A stretch of 14,761 bases of DNA from Hyphomonadaceae bacterium UBA2389 (GCA_002343395.1 DDSN01000057.1:76744-91504); one strand, 5' to 3'. Shown: positions 6,939 through 13,962, numbered from the stretch's first letter. The notes: generated by a model from the sequence alone, not told the origin. Translations and numbers: made by a program.

Positions 6939-8053
6939 GCGGCTTTTCTGACGAAGATGCTGCCGGCGCTGTAGCCGGCGCCGAAGGAGCAGATCAGACC
7001 TCTGTCGCCCGCCTTCAAATCTCCTGAGTGATTGTGGAAGGCGATGATCGAGCCCGCGCCCGCCGTGTTGCCATAGACGTCGAGCACGGTCGGCGCTTCA
7101 TCCTGGCTGGCTTCGTGGCCCAACACGCGTTCGGCGATCAGGCGGTTCATGTTTGAGTTGGCTTGGTGCAGCCACATGCGGCGCAGGTCCGCCGGCTTCA
7201 AGTTCAATTCAGCCATGTGCTGAAGGATCATCTCGGAAACCATCGGCACGACTTCCTTGAACACCTTGCGGCCTTGCTGGGTGATCAACTTGTCGGCGTC
7301 GTCGCGGTGGGCCTCGTCGCAGCGGTTGAGGAAACCGAAATTGTTGCGGATGTTGTTTGAGAACTGCGTGCGCAGCTTGGTGCCCAGCACCGCCCACGCG
7401 CCTGGCGGCGCGATGTCGCTGTGTTCGACCAAGATCGCCACCGCGGCGTCGCCGAAAATGAAGTGGGTCTCGCGATCGCGGAAATTGAGATGTCCGGTGC
7501 AGAGTTCGGGATTGACCACCAGGGCCGATCGCGCGTGGCCCGCGCGCACGATGTCGATGGCGTTCTGGATCGCGAACGTGGCCGACGAGCACGCCACGTT
7601 CATGTCGTAGCCGAAGCCCCCTGCGCCCAATTCGCTTTGCACCTCGATCGCCAGCGCCGGGTAGGGCCGTTGCAGCGACGAGCATGAGCAGATCACCGCG
7701 CCAACATCCGCGGGGTCGCGGCCCGCGCGCTCCAGCGCTTGACGCGCGGCGCGCACCGCCACTTCCGCCATCAGCGAAACCTGTTCGTTGGCGCGCTCCG
7801 GGATGCGCGGGACCATGCGGTCAACGTCAAGCGAGCCGGCCTTGTCGAGCACGTAGCGGTGCTTGATGCCGGAGGCCTTCTCGATGAACTCCGCGCTGGA
7901 GGGTTGCAGCGGTTCCGCGACGCCCGCGGCGATGTCAGCCGCGTGCTCGGCGTTGTGGCGTTCAACGTAGGCGTTGTACGACGCGACAAGCTCGGCGTTG
8001 GAAATCGACTCTGGCGGCGTCCAAAGGCCGGTCGCGGAGATAACGGCGGTCAC
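6935..8053 (-). CDS. FabH-like beta-ketoacyl synthase III (thiolase-fold condensing enzyme)
   Basis: A 372-residue condensing enzyme that would join an acyl-CoA or acyl-ACP starter to malonyl-ACP. The KAS III triad is complete: Cys155 in MNVACSSATF, His296 in MWLHQANSNM and Asn329 in VYGNTAGAGS; the glycine-rich C-terminus (LICSFGAGYSAGSIFV) is also typical. It is longer than housekeeping FabH (about 320 residues), with extra residues near 25-60 and 185-260. It belongs to the long KAS III-like group, some of which take medium-chain acyl-CoA starters (for example Pseudomonas PA3286, comparison from memory). Its stop overlaps the start of the SGNH acyltransferase gene (GTGA), so the two are translated as a pair. 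This context suggests it supplies an acyl chain rather than serving bulk fatty acid synthesis, which is inference. Confidence 0.92.
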   Translation of the reverse strand: MTAVISATGLWTPPESISNAELVASYNAYVERHNAEHAADIAAGVAEPLQPSSAEFIEKASGIKHRYVLDKAGSLDVDRMVPRIPERANEQVSLMAEVAVRAARQALERAGRDPADVGAVICSCSSLQRPYPALAIEVQSELGAGGFGYDMNVACSSATFAIQNAIDIVRAGHARSALVVNPELCTGHLNFRDRETHFIFGDAAVAILVEHSDIAPPGAWAVLGTKLRTQFSNNIRNNFGFLNRCDEAHRDDADKLITQQGRKVFKEVVPMVSEMILQHMAELNLKPADLRRMWLHQANSNMNRLIAERVLGHEASQDEAPTVLDVYGNTAGAGSIIAFHNHSGDLKAGDRGLICSFGAGYSAGSIFVRKAA

Positions 8054-8149
8054 GGGCGAAGATGTCCTCGAACACGCCCCCCAGAGCGTGAAGCCAAGCG
8101 CGCTTAGACCCCGCTCCCGAGGGCGTCAACCGCTTGGCTGGGGTGGGCG

Positions 8150-8383
8150 TCAGCGGGGCGGCGGTTGCCCTTGCTGGCGTGGCGGCGGGGGCAGGTTGCG
8201 CTGTTCGCGCGCGGCGCGAACGGTTTCTTCCATGCGCGCTATGCACTGCTGCATGGGATCGCCATCCGGTATGCCTTGGGCCATGCATTCGGCGCGCGCC
8301 GCTTCCTCCACCGAGGTTTCGTTCCCGTTCGATGCACAGCCGGCCACCACCAGCACAGCCACGGTCAAGATCAGTCGCTTCAT
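8150..8383 (-). CDS. small Pro-rich lipoprotein, 77 aa
   Basis: A short exported protein with a textbook lipoprotein signal: MKR, hydrophobic core LILTVAVLVV and lipobox VAGC with Cys16; Ala at +2 suggests outer-membrane delivery. The mature part is acidic and helical (residues 20-60) with two Cys at 33 and 47, spaced to form one disulphide, then a Pro/Gln tail (PPPPRQQGQPPPR). GGAGG precedes the start by about 10 bases. It begins 23 bases after the ygfZ stop and may be co-transcribed with it. There are 96 bases before the next gene. No family is recognised; the two-Cys helical hairpin could be a small envelope scaffold. Confidence 0.8.
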   Translation of the reverse strand: MKRLILTVAVLVVAGCASNGNETSVEEAARAECMAQGIPDGDPMQQCIARMEETVRAAREQRNLPPPPRQQGQPPPR

Positions 8384-8406
8384 ATAAGTCCCGCCTCCGG
8401 GGCGGA

Positions 8407-9222
8407 TTATGCGTCAGCCGGAAGGCGCAGCCAAGACGGCGGATCAAGGCGGACCGGGCGCCCTGCTGCTGTCAGCGGGTTGGAGGCCTCAAGGGCGCGG
8501 TCCAGGCGCAGCAACGCGATGGCGCGTCCCGGCGCGCTGGCGCGCACGGACCCGAGTTCGCTGTCTCCGTCGAGCACCGGCGTCCCCGGCGGCGGCGGCG
8601 CGCCATCGAAGGCGATGGGGCAGAATTTCTTTCGCGTAGTCGCGCGTCGCTTCATCCGCGAGGCGTTTTCTTGACCGATGAAACAGCCCTTGTGGAACGC
8701 CACGCCGTTCAATTCTTCGAGCAGGCCTTCCAGGGCGAATACCTCCTCGATTTCCGCATCGGCGGCGAGGTCAGGAACGCCCAGGCCCATAAGCCGTTCT
8801 CTGTAAGCGCTCGCGGCGTTAGGTCCGTCGGCGCCCGCGCCTTTCGCCGTTACCGCGCGCCAGCCGATCGCGGGCAAGCGCGGATCCGGCTGCGCGCCGT
8901 CAAACGCCGTTTCGCAGACCAGCACGTCATGCTGGTCTGAAACCTCCTCAAGGGCGACCTGCGCGCGCAGTCTATACATTGAAAGCCGCCGCATCACGTC
9001 GTCGCCCCGACGCGCGTCGATGTCGAGCAGGACCCCGCCATCCGCCGCGTCCCAGATCATCATGTCGGCAATGATCTTTCCCTGCGGGCTGAGCAGCGCG
9101 CCATACAGCACGCCGGCCTGACTCAGCCGATCGAGGTCCTGCGTGAGCAGGTTCTGCAGGAACGGGCGCGCATCGGCGCCCGTGACCCGGATCAGCGTGC
9201 GGTTGAGGCGGTGGCGGGACAT
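8407..9222 (-). CDS. ygfZ: YgfZ/GcvT-fold folate-binding protein (Fe-S cluster maturation)
   Basis: A 271-residue cytoplasmic protein of the YgfZ (IBA57-type) family, which uses tetrahydrofolate to help assemble or repair certain Fe-S enzymes. The diagnostic motif K178-G-C180-F-I-G-Q-E is present, with Cys180 the essential residue of the family. The N-terminal barrel is recognisable from FLQNLLTQDLDRL (residues 21-33) and LLSPQGKIIADMMIWD (43-58). The start is set at ATG 9222, where the product begins MSRHRLNRTLIRVTGADA as in relatives; the frame is open further upstream, but that part is low-complexity and lies over the divergent gene's leader. It is slightly shorter than the E. coli protein (about 325 residues), as usual in alphaproteobacteria. 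It faces a glycosyltransferase gene across 91 bases. Confidence 0.92.
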   Translation of the reverse strand: MSRHRLNRTLIRVTGADARPFLQNLLTQDLDRLSQAGVLYGALLSPQGKIIADMMIWDAADGGVLLDIDARRGDDVMRRLSMYRLRAQVALEEVSDQHDVLVCETAFDGAQPDPRLPAIGWRAVTAKGAGADGPNAASAYRERLMGLGVPDLAADAEIEEVFALEGLLEELNGVAFHKGCFIGQENASRMKRRATTRKKFCPIAFDGAPPPPGTPVLDGDSELGSVRASAPGRAIALLRLDRALEASNPLTAAGRPVRLDPPSWLRLPADA

Positions 9223-9313
9223 AGATCGATCACTTGGCGCGGCTAAAGGCCCGCCGCAAGCGTCAGGCGCGTTGACTTGGCGTTTACGGGCGGCGCGCTT
9301 AACCCGCGCGCAG

Positions 9314-10234
9314 ATGGCGACGATCCTGTTTCTGGCGCCCGCCGATCTCGGCGAAGCGGTTTTGGCGAGCGGCGCGTTGGCGCATGTCGCGCGCGCGGGC
9401 GACTCTGTCCACATCGCCGCCACCGCCGATGCGGCGCCGCTATTTCGCGCTGTGCCCGGCGCGGTCGTCCTGGGGGGCGACCCGCTGCTGGCGAGCTGGC
9501 TCGCGCTCCTGCGGGGCCGCCCCTACGACCTTCTGCTTGACGCGCGTGGCGACGCGCGGACGGCCTTCGCGGCGGCGCGCCGACGTTGCGTGCTGGCGCC
9601 CGGCGCGGTGTTACGCCACCGGGTCGAGGCCTGGGCCGAAGCGGTCGGCGCCGATCGCGCGCTGGCGCCAGCGCTGTGGATCGACGACCGCGCGCGGCGC
9701 GAGGCCGACGCACTGGCGCGCAGCGGCGGTCTCATGGTGCTCGCGCCGGGCGGCGCGCATGAAAGCAAGCGCTGGCCAGCGGAGCGGTTCGCGGCGGTAG
9801 CGCGTCGTCTTGCCAGCGGGCCGCTGGCCGGCGCCGAGATCGTCGTGCTGGGCGCGGCGGCGCGCGACCGCGCGCTTGTGTCCTCCATCGTGTCCAGCCT
9901 CGACGCCGACGGCGTAACCGCGCGCGACGCGGGCGAGGGCGTCGACCTCCTGGCCGCCGCCGCCCTGCTGGAGCGCGCGACCTTGTGCATCGGCAACGAC
10001 AATGCGCTCACCCACATCGCCGCGGCCGCGGGCGCGCCGACCTTGACCCTGTTCGGGCCGACGGACGAACGCGTCCGCGCGCCGTGGGGGCCGCGCACGC
10101 GCACGCTGCGTGGACGCCCGTTTCACGAAGTCGCGGCGATGCCGGCGCTGGACGCCGTCGCCGCCATGGGCGAAGTGAGCGTTGACGCTGTCGAGGCCGC
10201 CGCCCTCGACCTTCTGCGCGCCGGAGGCTTGTGA
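9314..10234 (+). CDS. glycosyltransferase family 9 (ADP-heptose:LPS heptosyltransferase-like)
   Basis: A 306-residue GT-B fold enzyme of family GT9, which typically adds heptose from an ADP-linked donor to the LPS core at the inner membrane. The N-terminal strand-loop is ILFLAPADLGEAVLASGAL (residues 4-22). The C-terminal half holds the family blocks APGGAHESKRWPAERFA (residues 144-160) and CIGNDNALTHIAAAAGAPTLTLFGP (225-249), followed by TDERVRAPWGP (250-260). The acceptor is unknown. ATG 9314 is chosen because it opens the family-like strand directly; the frame continues upstream across the ygfZ start with no family likeness, and no clear Shine-Dalgarno precedes 9314. Its TGA overlaps the next gene's ATG in TGATG, so translation is coupled to a dihydroorotase-like protein, which is an odd partner for a glycosyltransferase. 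Confidence 0.88.
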   Translation: MATILFLAPADLGEAVLASGALAHVARAGDSVHIAATADAAPLFRAVPGAVVLGGDPLLASWLALLRGRPYDLLLDARGDARTAFAAARRRCVLAPGAVLRHRVEAWAEAVGADRALAPALWIDDRARREADALARSGGLMVLAPGGAHESKRWPAERFAAVARRLASGPLAGAEIVVLGAAARDRALVSSIVSSLDADGVTARDAGEGVDLLAAAALLERATLCIGNDNALTHIAAAAGAPTLTLFGPTDERVRAPWGPRTRTLRGRPFHEVAAMPALDAVAAMGEVSVDAVEAAALDLLRAGGL

Positions 10235-11562
10235 TGAAGACGTTCGATCTCATTGTGCGGGGCGGCGTCGTCGTCAATCACGCGGGCGAGGGGCGCGCCG
10301 ATGTCGGCGTCAACGGCGGCAAGATCGCCGCGATTGGCGATCTTGGGCAGGCATCCGCCGGCGCGGTGTTCGACGCCGCCGGGCTGCACGTGCTGCCCGG
10401 CGTGATCGACACGCAGGTGCACTTCCGCGAGCCCGGCAACACCCACAAGGAAGACCTGGAAACCGGCACGCGCGCCGCGGCTTTGGGCGGCGTTACGGCG
10501 GTGTTCGAAATGCCCAACACCGCGCCGCCCACGACGAGCGCCGAGGCGCTCAACGACAAGCTCGCGCGCGCCAAGGGCCGCGCCCACGTCGATCACGCGT
10601 TCTATATCGGCGCCACGCACGACAACGCCGATCAGTTGAGCGAGCTGGAGCGTTTGCCCGGATGCTGCGGCGTGAAGACGTTCATGGGCTCGTCCACCGG
10701 CTCGCTTCTGGTCGGCGACGACGATGGGCTCGAGCGCGTGCTGGCCGCAATTCGCCGCCGCGGCGCCTTCCACGCCGAGGACGAAGCGCGCTTGAACGAA
10801 CGCAAGAAACTGGTGCGCGAGGGCGATTGGACGTCTCACCCCGAAGTGCGCGACGATGAAACCGCGTTGCGCGCCGTGCAACGCCTCGTGGCGGCCGCGC
10901 GCAAGCATGGCAAGCGCGTGCATGTGCTGCATGTCTCGTCGGCGAGGGAGATGGAATTCCTGGCGACGGCCAAGGATGTGGCCACGGTCGAGACGCTGCC
11001 GCAATTCCTGACCTTCGAGGGTCCGGAAATATACGAGCGCCTCAAGGGCTTCGCGCAGATGAACCCGCCGATCCGCTATGAAGCGGATCGCGCCGCCTTG
11101 TGGTCGCTGGGCATCGCGCAGGGCGTCGTCGACGTGCTGGGCACCGATCACGCCCCGCACACGCGTGAAGAGAAGGCGCAACCCTATCCGAAATCGCCCT
11201 CCGGCATGCCCGGCGTTCAGACGCTCGTTCCCGTGATGTTGACGCACGTCAACGAAGGGCGCCTCTCGCTGGCGCGCTTCGTCGATCTCACCAGCGCCGG
11301 GCCGCAGCGCGTGTTTGGCATTGAAGGAAAAGGCCGCATCGCCTTAGGCTACGACGCCGATTTCACGCTGGTGGATTTGCAGGCGCGCCGCGCCATCCGC
11401 AATGAAGACCAAGCCACGCGCGCGGGCTGGACCCCGTTCGACGGTTTCGAAGCGCATGGCTGGCCGATGGCGACGATTATCCGCGGGCATGTGGTGATGC
11501 GCGATGGCGAACTCACCGCGCCCGCGCGCGGCGAACCGCTGCGGTTTTTGGAGGCGATGTGA
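10234..11562 (+). CDS. dihydroorotase-like amidohydrolase (class I DHOase/allantoinase family)
   Basis: A 442-residue cyclic-amidohydrolase-fold protein. Metal-site residues by motif: VIDTQVHFREPG (Q61, H63), VKTFMGSSTG with the candidate carbamylated Lys148, FHAEDE with H180, HVLHVSS with H233, and LGTDHAPHT with D305. The first His of the usual HxH is therefore Gln; the rest are present. Dihydroorotase makes the ring-closing or ring-opening step of pyrimidine synthesis, while relatives open allantoin or hydantoins. Some alphaproteobacterial class I proteins annotated as dihydroorotase share DxQVHFREPG (from memory), so this may be a normal subfamily. ATG 10234 is preferred to GTG 10231 because GGAGG lies 6 bases before it. 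Its A is also the last base of the GT9 TGA. No other pyrimidine gene is nearby. Confidence 0.88.
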   Translation: MKTFDLIVRGGVVVNHAGEGRADVGVNGGKIAAIGDLGQASAGAVFDAAGLHVLPGVIDTQVHFREPGNTHKEDLETGTRAAALGGVTAVFEMPNTAPPTTSAEALNDKLARAKGRAHVDHAFYIGATHDNADQLSELERLPGCCGVKTFMGSSTGSLLVGDDDGLERVLAAIRRRGAFHAEDEARLNERKKLVREGDWTSHPEVRDDETALRAVQRLVAAARKHGKRVHVLHVSSAREMEFLATAKDVATVETLPQFLTFEGPEIYERLKGFAQMNPPIRYEADRAALWSLGIAQGVVDVLGTDHAPHTREEKAQPYPKSPSGMPGVQTLVPVMLTHVNEGRLSLARFVDLTSAGPQRVFGIEGKGRIALGYDADFTLVDLQARRAIRNEDQATRAGWTPFDGFEAHGWPMATIIRGHVVMRDGELTAPARGEPLRFLEAM

Positions 11563-11579
11563 ACAGCGGCAAACGCTGA

Positions 11580-11616
11580 CCCTCTCCCACATGTGGGAGA
11601 GGGCAGGGGTGAGGGG
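11580..11616. repeat. palindromic G/C-rich intergenic repeat
   Basis: 11580-11603 is a perfect 24-base palindrome made of CCCTCTCCCACA and its exact complement. The conserved-looking G-rich tail CAGGGGTGAGGGG follows to 11616. It sits 18 bases after the dihydroorotase-like stop. The stem could help terminate transcription in either direction, but no T-run follows. This CCCTCTCCC...GGGGTGAGGG type of element recurs between genes in many proteobacteria (from memory). A related copy of the tail lies at 12470-12480 on the other strand. Confidence 0.7.
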
Positions 11617-11675
11617 CGGCGCTGGCGTTTGGAGGGAGTGCAGTCGACGGGCGCGATGTCGCCGAACCCAGACAG

Positions 11676-12050
11676 TCACGGCATTCGTTCGAGGCCGAGT
11701 CTCTTCATCAGTGCAACGCGCACTTCCGCCCAATGAAGATCAATGAGGGCTGCCGCTCCACGCTCTCGAAGCTTCTCTTCGAGGAGCGGCGGATAATCCA
11801 TTGGATAGACCCGCTTCAGTTCCTCGTGCTTTTCCCAACACCGACCGTAGCTATACGCGTCCTGGGCTATCGTGAAGGCCAACAAAACGGAGAACACCGC
11901 GAGCGCGCGCCAGTCCCGAAGGAAGATCAAAAGGATGAGCCCCCCGAGTAACGCTTTGGGCCATGCGTTTTGGAACACGCGCCGGGCCATGCCGCGATAG
12001 CTGAAAAGCTCGCTCGTTTGCTCTGTCGCCTTATTGGTCACAACGCCCAT
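11676..12050 (-). CDS. hypothetical membrane protein, 124 aa
   Basis: The product has a polar N-terminus, one hydrophobic hairpin at about residues 33-65 (ALLGGLILLIFL, RDW, ALAVFSVLLAFTIAQDAYS), then a charged C-terminal half with W-E-K-H-E-E and E-E-K-L-R-E-R, ending at KRLGLERMP. The RDW turn separates two membrane segments, so both ends should lie on the same side, probably the cytoplasm. No family is recognised. No strong Shine-Dalgarno precedes ATG 12050; GCGAGA is the best candidate, and a later start at Met21 is possible. It lies in a less GC-rich stretch with few clear genes. The sensible amphipathic layout supports a real protein. Confidence 0.6.
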   Translation of the reverse strand: MGVVTNKATEQTSELFSYRGMARRVFQNAWPKALLGGLILLIFLRDWRALAVFSVLLAFTIAQDAYSYGRCWEKHEELKRVYPMDYPPLLEEKLRERGAAALIDLHWAEVRVALMKRLGLERMP

Positions 12051-12241
12051 TCTCGCAGGTGGCCGAATGTCCGCAACGGGCCAGCGTGCGTCGCGGCGGC
12101 AATTTTCGCGAGTGGCCCACTCAACCGATTGCGGTCAATCGCTTAACGTCCCCGGCAACGGCGTGATCTCGCCGAAAGCGTACGCTAACGCTCCAACGAG
12201 CAGATCACTTCTCTTGGCTTGAGTCTCTTGGCTTGAGTCCT
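12051..12241. other. gene-poor stretch, possibly eroded sequence
   Basis: No convincing gene or RNA. Short pieces such as GAATGTCCGCAACGGG and GCGGTCAATCGCTTAACGTCC resemble degenerate intergenic sequences found repeatedly in alphaproteobacterial genomes (from memory). A 14-base tandem duplication closes it. Confidence 0.35.
12211..12238. repeat. 14-bp perfect tandem duplication
   Basis: CTCTTGGCTTGAGT occurs twice head to tail (12211-12224 and 12225-12238), just beyond the stop of the small minus-strand gene. Both units create a GAGTC (GANTC) site at their right edge. Confidence 0.9.
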
Positions 12242-12397
12242 TCAAGCGTTGAGTTTGTCCCACGAATAGTAAACTCCACCTATCACCCCCGCAGCGATGC
12301 AGAACGCAAAAACCCCGGCACCAAGCGCATGAGCCGTGACCGGCAAGAGCACGGCTAGCGAGATCGCAAAAAGGCGACGGCTTTTGAGACTGTCCAT
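12242..12397 (-). CDS. possible small membrane protein, 51 aa
   Basis: From ATG 12397 the product is MDSLKSRR followed by two hydrophobic stretches: LFAISLAVLLPVTAHALGAG (residues 9-28) and VFAFCIAAGVIGGVYYSW (29-46), ending DKLNA. A second ATG at 12409 would add MLVD. Neither has a clear Shine-Dalgarno, which lowers confidence. The regular hydrophobic pattern with basic residues before it and an aromatic boundary after it looks like a genuine two-span membrane or exported peptide rather than chance. Alternatively residues 1-23 are a signal peptide. It lies on the same strand as the macro-domain gene upstream (76 bases after that stop). Confidence 0.4.
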   Translation of the reverse strand: MDSLKSRRLFAISLAVLLPVTAHALGAGVFAFCIAAGVIGGVYYSWDKLNA

Positions 12398-12473
12398 GTC
12401 GACAAGCATATCGATGCGGGCCAAGCGGCACCAGCGGCTCAAATGGGCCATCAACGGTCGCTCCCGCTCCCCC

Positions 12474-12986
12474 TCACCCCAACCCCTTCCGATAAATCTC
12501 CGCATCCGCCTCCGTGAAGCAGCAGAACACAATGCGCGTCACGGTCGGCGCATCCGCCAGCGCTTGCTCGCACGCGGCGATGGCGATGGCGCAGGCAAAG
12601 CCGCGCGGCCAGCCGAAATTGCCGGTGCCCAGGCAGGGAAACGCCAGCGACTCGAGCGCATGCTCGTGCGCGAGCGTGATCGACGCCGTGTAGCAGCGCG
12701 CCAGTCCCGCGACCTTCTCGCCTTCGGGCCCTGGCGCGGTCCAGATCGGCGCGGCGGTGTGGATAATGTGGCGCGCCGGCAGGCCAAAGCCGGGCGTCAG
12801 CACTGCCGCGCCGTCCTCGATCGGCGCCAGCGTGTCGGTCAGTGCGGTTAACTCCGGGCCCGCCGCAGCGCGGATGGCGCCGTCCACGCCTGTCCCGGGG
12901 CGCAGCGCCTTGTTCGCCGCGTTCACCACCGCGTCGAGCGCTAAGGTTTCGATCCTGCCGACAAGGACCTCGAAAGCAGCGGCCAT
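12474..12986 (-). CDS. macro-domain protein (ADP-ribose binding / possible deacetylase)
   Basis: A 170-residue single macro domain, a fold that binds ADP-ribose and often removes it or deacetylates O-acetyl-ADP-ribose. Key blocks: IETLALDAVVNAANKALRPG at residues 12-31 with Asn25, GVDGAIRAAAGPEL at 33-46 with Asp35, and the phosphate loop CLGTGNFGWP at 118-127. Asn25 and Asp35 correspond to the catalytic pair of the YmdB/MacroD group; the first loop reads PGTGVDGAI instead of the common GGGGVDGAI. ATG 12986 fits the domain edge; the frame is open much further upstream but without domain likeness, and it crosses a divergent gene. No good Shine-Dalgarno is seen. The stop lies inside a G-rich repeat. 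Confidence 0.88.
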   Translation of the reverse strand: MAAAFEVLVGRIETLALDAVVNAANKALRPGTGVDGAIRAAAGPELTALTDTLAPIEDGAAVLTPGFGLPARHIIHTAAPIWTAPGPEGEKVAGLARCYTASITLAHEHALESLAFPCLGTGNFGWPRGFACAIAIAACEQALADAPTVTRIVFCCFTEADAEIYRKGLG

Positions 12987-13085
12987 GGCGGCTTTGTAAG
13001 CCAGCTTGCGGCGATTGTCGCGACGGGTTTTGCCGCCCCGCGCGTTTGAAGGGGTGGAAGCGACGCTGTTGAAGAGGGTTTTTCC

Positions 13086-13922
13086 ATGCTCAAGACCAAT
13101 CGTTTCGCCGTGGTTGCGGCGGCGATCCTGCTTGCGGCGCCGGTGATGGCGGCGTTTCAGGACGCCGACGCGCGGGTGCGTTCGGCTCGCGGCGGCGCCG
13201 CCACGCAGCGCGGCGCGGCTCATGGCCAGCGTACCCCCCGCGAGCACGGGTCGCGCACGCGAAACACTACGATCACCGGGCCCAATGGCGGCCAGCGCAC
13301 GACCCAGAATCAGCGTACCTGGGACCGCTCCGACGGCGTCTACACTCACAACCGCACCACCACGTTTAACGACGGCCCGCAGCGCACCGTTGAGACCGAC
13401 GTGTTGCGCACGGGGCCGGGGACTTTCTCCGCGTCGCGCGAAGTCACCGGTCGCAACGGCGAAACGCGCGTGCAGACCGGCGAGTTCACGCGCACGCGCA
13501 CTGAGGATGGTCGCACGCTGACTGGCGACATAAACACGCCGCATCATGGTCAGATCGACTACACGCGGTCCGTGACGCACGAGAACGGCGGCCGCTCAGT
13601 CAATTCCTCGGCCGTGTTTGAAGACGGCTCCGCGATCACGCGCTCTTCCTCGGCCAGCTGCGCGGAAGGGGTCTGCACGTCAAGCGGCGTCGTCACCGAC
13701 CGCCAGGGTCGCCAGACAAGCTGGGATCAGACCCGCACGCGTACGGAAGACGGCGCCACGCTTGAGCGCGACGTCACCTTCGCGGATGGAACCACGCGTT
13801 CCGTCGACGCCGAACGCACCGGCAATGGCGACGGGACCGGGACGTTCTCGCGCACGGTGACGGGTCGCGACGGCCAAACCAGGACCCAAACGGGCGAGTA
13901 CGGCATCGATCGTACGCCCTAA
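13086..13922 (+). CDS. exported Thr/Arg/Gly-rich protein with internal sequence repeats
   Basis: A 278-residue protein with a Sec signal peptide: MLKTNR, hydrophobic residues 7-22 (FAVVAAAILLAAPVMA), likely cleaved after MAA at 21-23. The mature part is polar and repetitive. TFSASREVTGRNGETRVQTGEF (113-134) recurs as TFSRTVTGRDGQTRTQTGEY (253-272). TRTRTEDG recurs at 135-142 and 216-223, and DVTFADGTTRSV echoes TTTFNDGPQRTVETDV. There are about five degenerate beta-hairpin-like units of some 30 residues with short D/N-G turns, plus Cys192 and Cys197. This suggests an elongated beta-solenoid or hairpin-array surface protein. GAGGG lies about 9 bases before the ATG, and a strong terminator follows. 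No family is recognised and no function is proposed. Confidence 0.85.
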   Translation: MLKTNRFAVVAAAILLAAPVMAAFQDADARVRSARGGAATQRGAAHGQRTPREHGSRTRNTTITGPNGGQRTTQNQRTWDRSDGVYTHNRTTTFNDGPQRTVETDVLRTGPGTFSASREVTGRNGETRVQTGEFTRTRTEDGRTLTGDINTPHHGQIDYTRSVTHENGGRSVNSSAVFEDGSAITRSSSASCAEGVCTSSGVVTDRQGRQTSWDQTRTRTEDGATLERDVTFADGTTRSVDAERTGNGDGTGTFSRTVTGRDGQTRTQTGEYGIDRTP

Positions 13923-13962
13923 CGCGAACGGCGCGCCCTCAACGTCGCTCCCAGCGCGCCCA

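Noticed and set aside
8127..8165. Inverted repeat CAACCGC...GCGGTTG after the small lipoprotein
   Set aside because: Seven-base arms with a long G-rich loop and no T-run; too weak to call a terminator.
9143..9313. N-terminal extension of the GT9 gene
   Set aside because: The added 57 residues are antisense to the ygfZ start and the family strand begins exactly at ATG 9314.
9223..9423. N-terminal extension of ygfZ
   Set aside because: Low-complexity, overlaps the divergent GT9 gene; relatives start at the equivalent of ATG 9222.
12034..12222. Plus-strand open frame of 62 codons
   Set aside because: No Shine-Dalgarno and resembles eroded intergenic sequence rather than a protein.
12135..12431. 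Minus-strand open frame of 98 codons
   Set aside because: Overlaps the small membrane protein in another frame; Cys/His/Trp-rich product without structure pattern and spanning the tandem repeat.
12987..13580. Long N-terminal extension of the macro-domain gene
   Set aside because: The frame crosses the divergent exported repeat gene and reads as Arg/Ala-rich noise; the macro fold is complete from ATG 12986.
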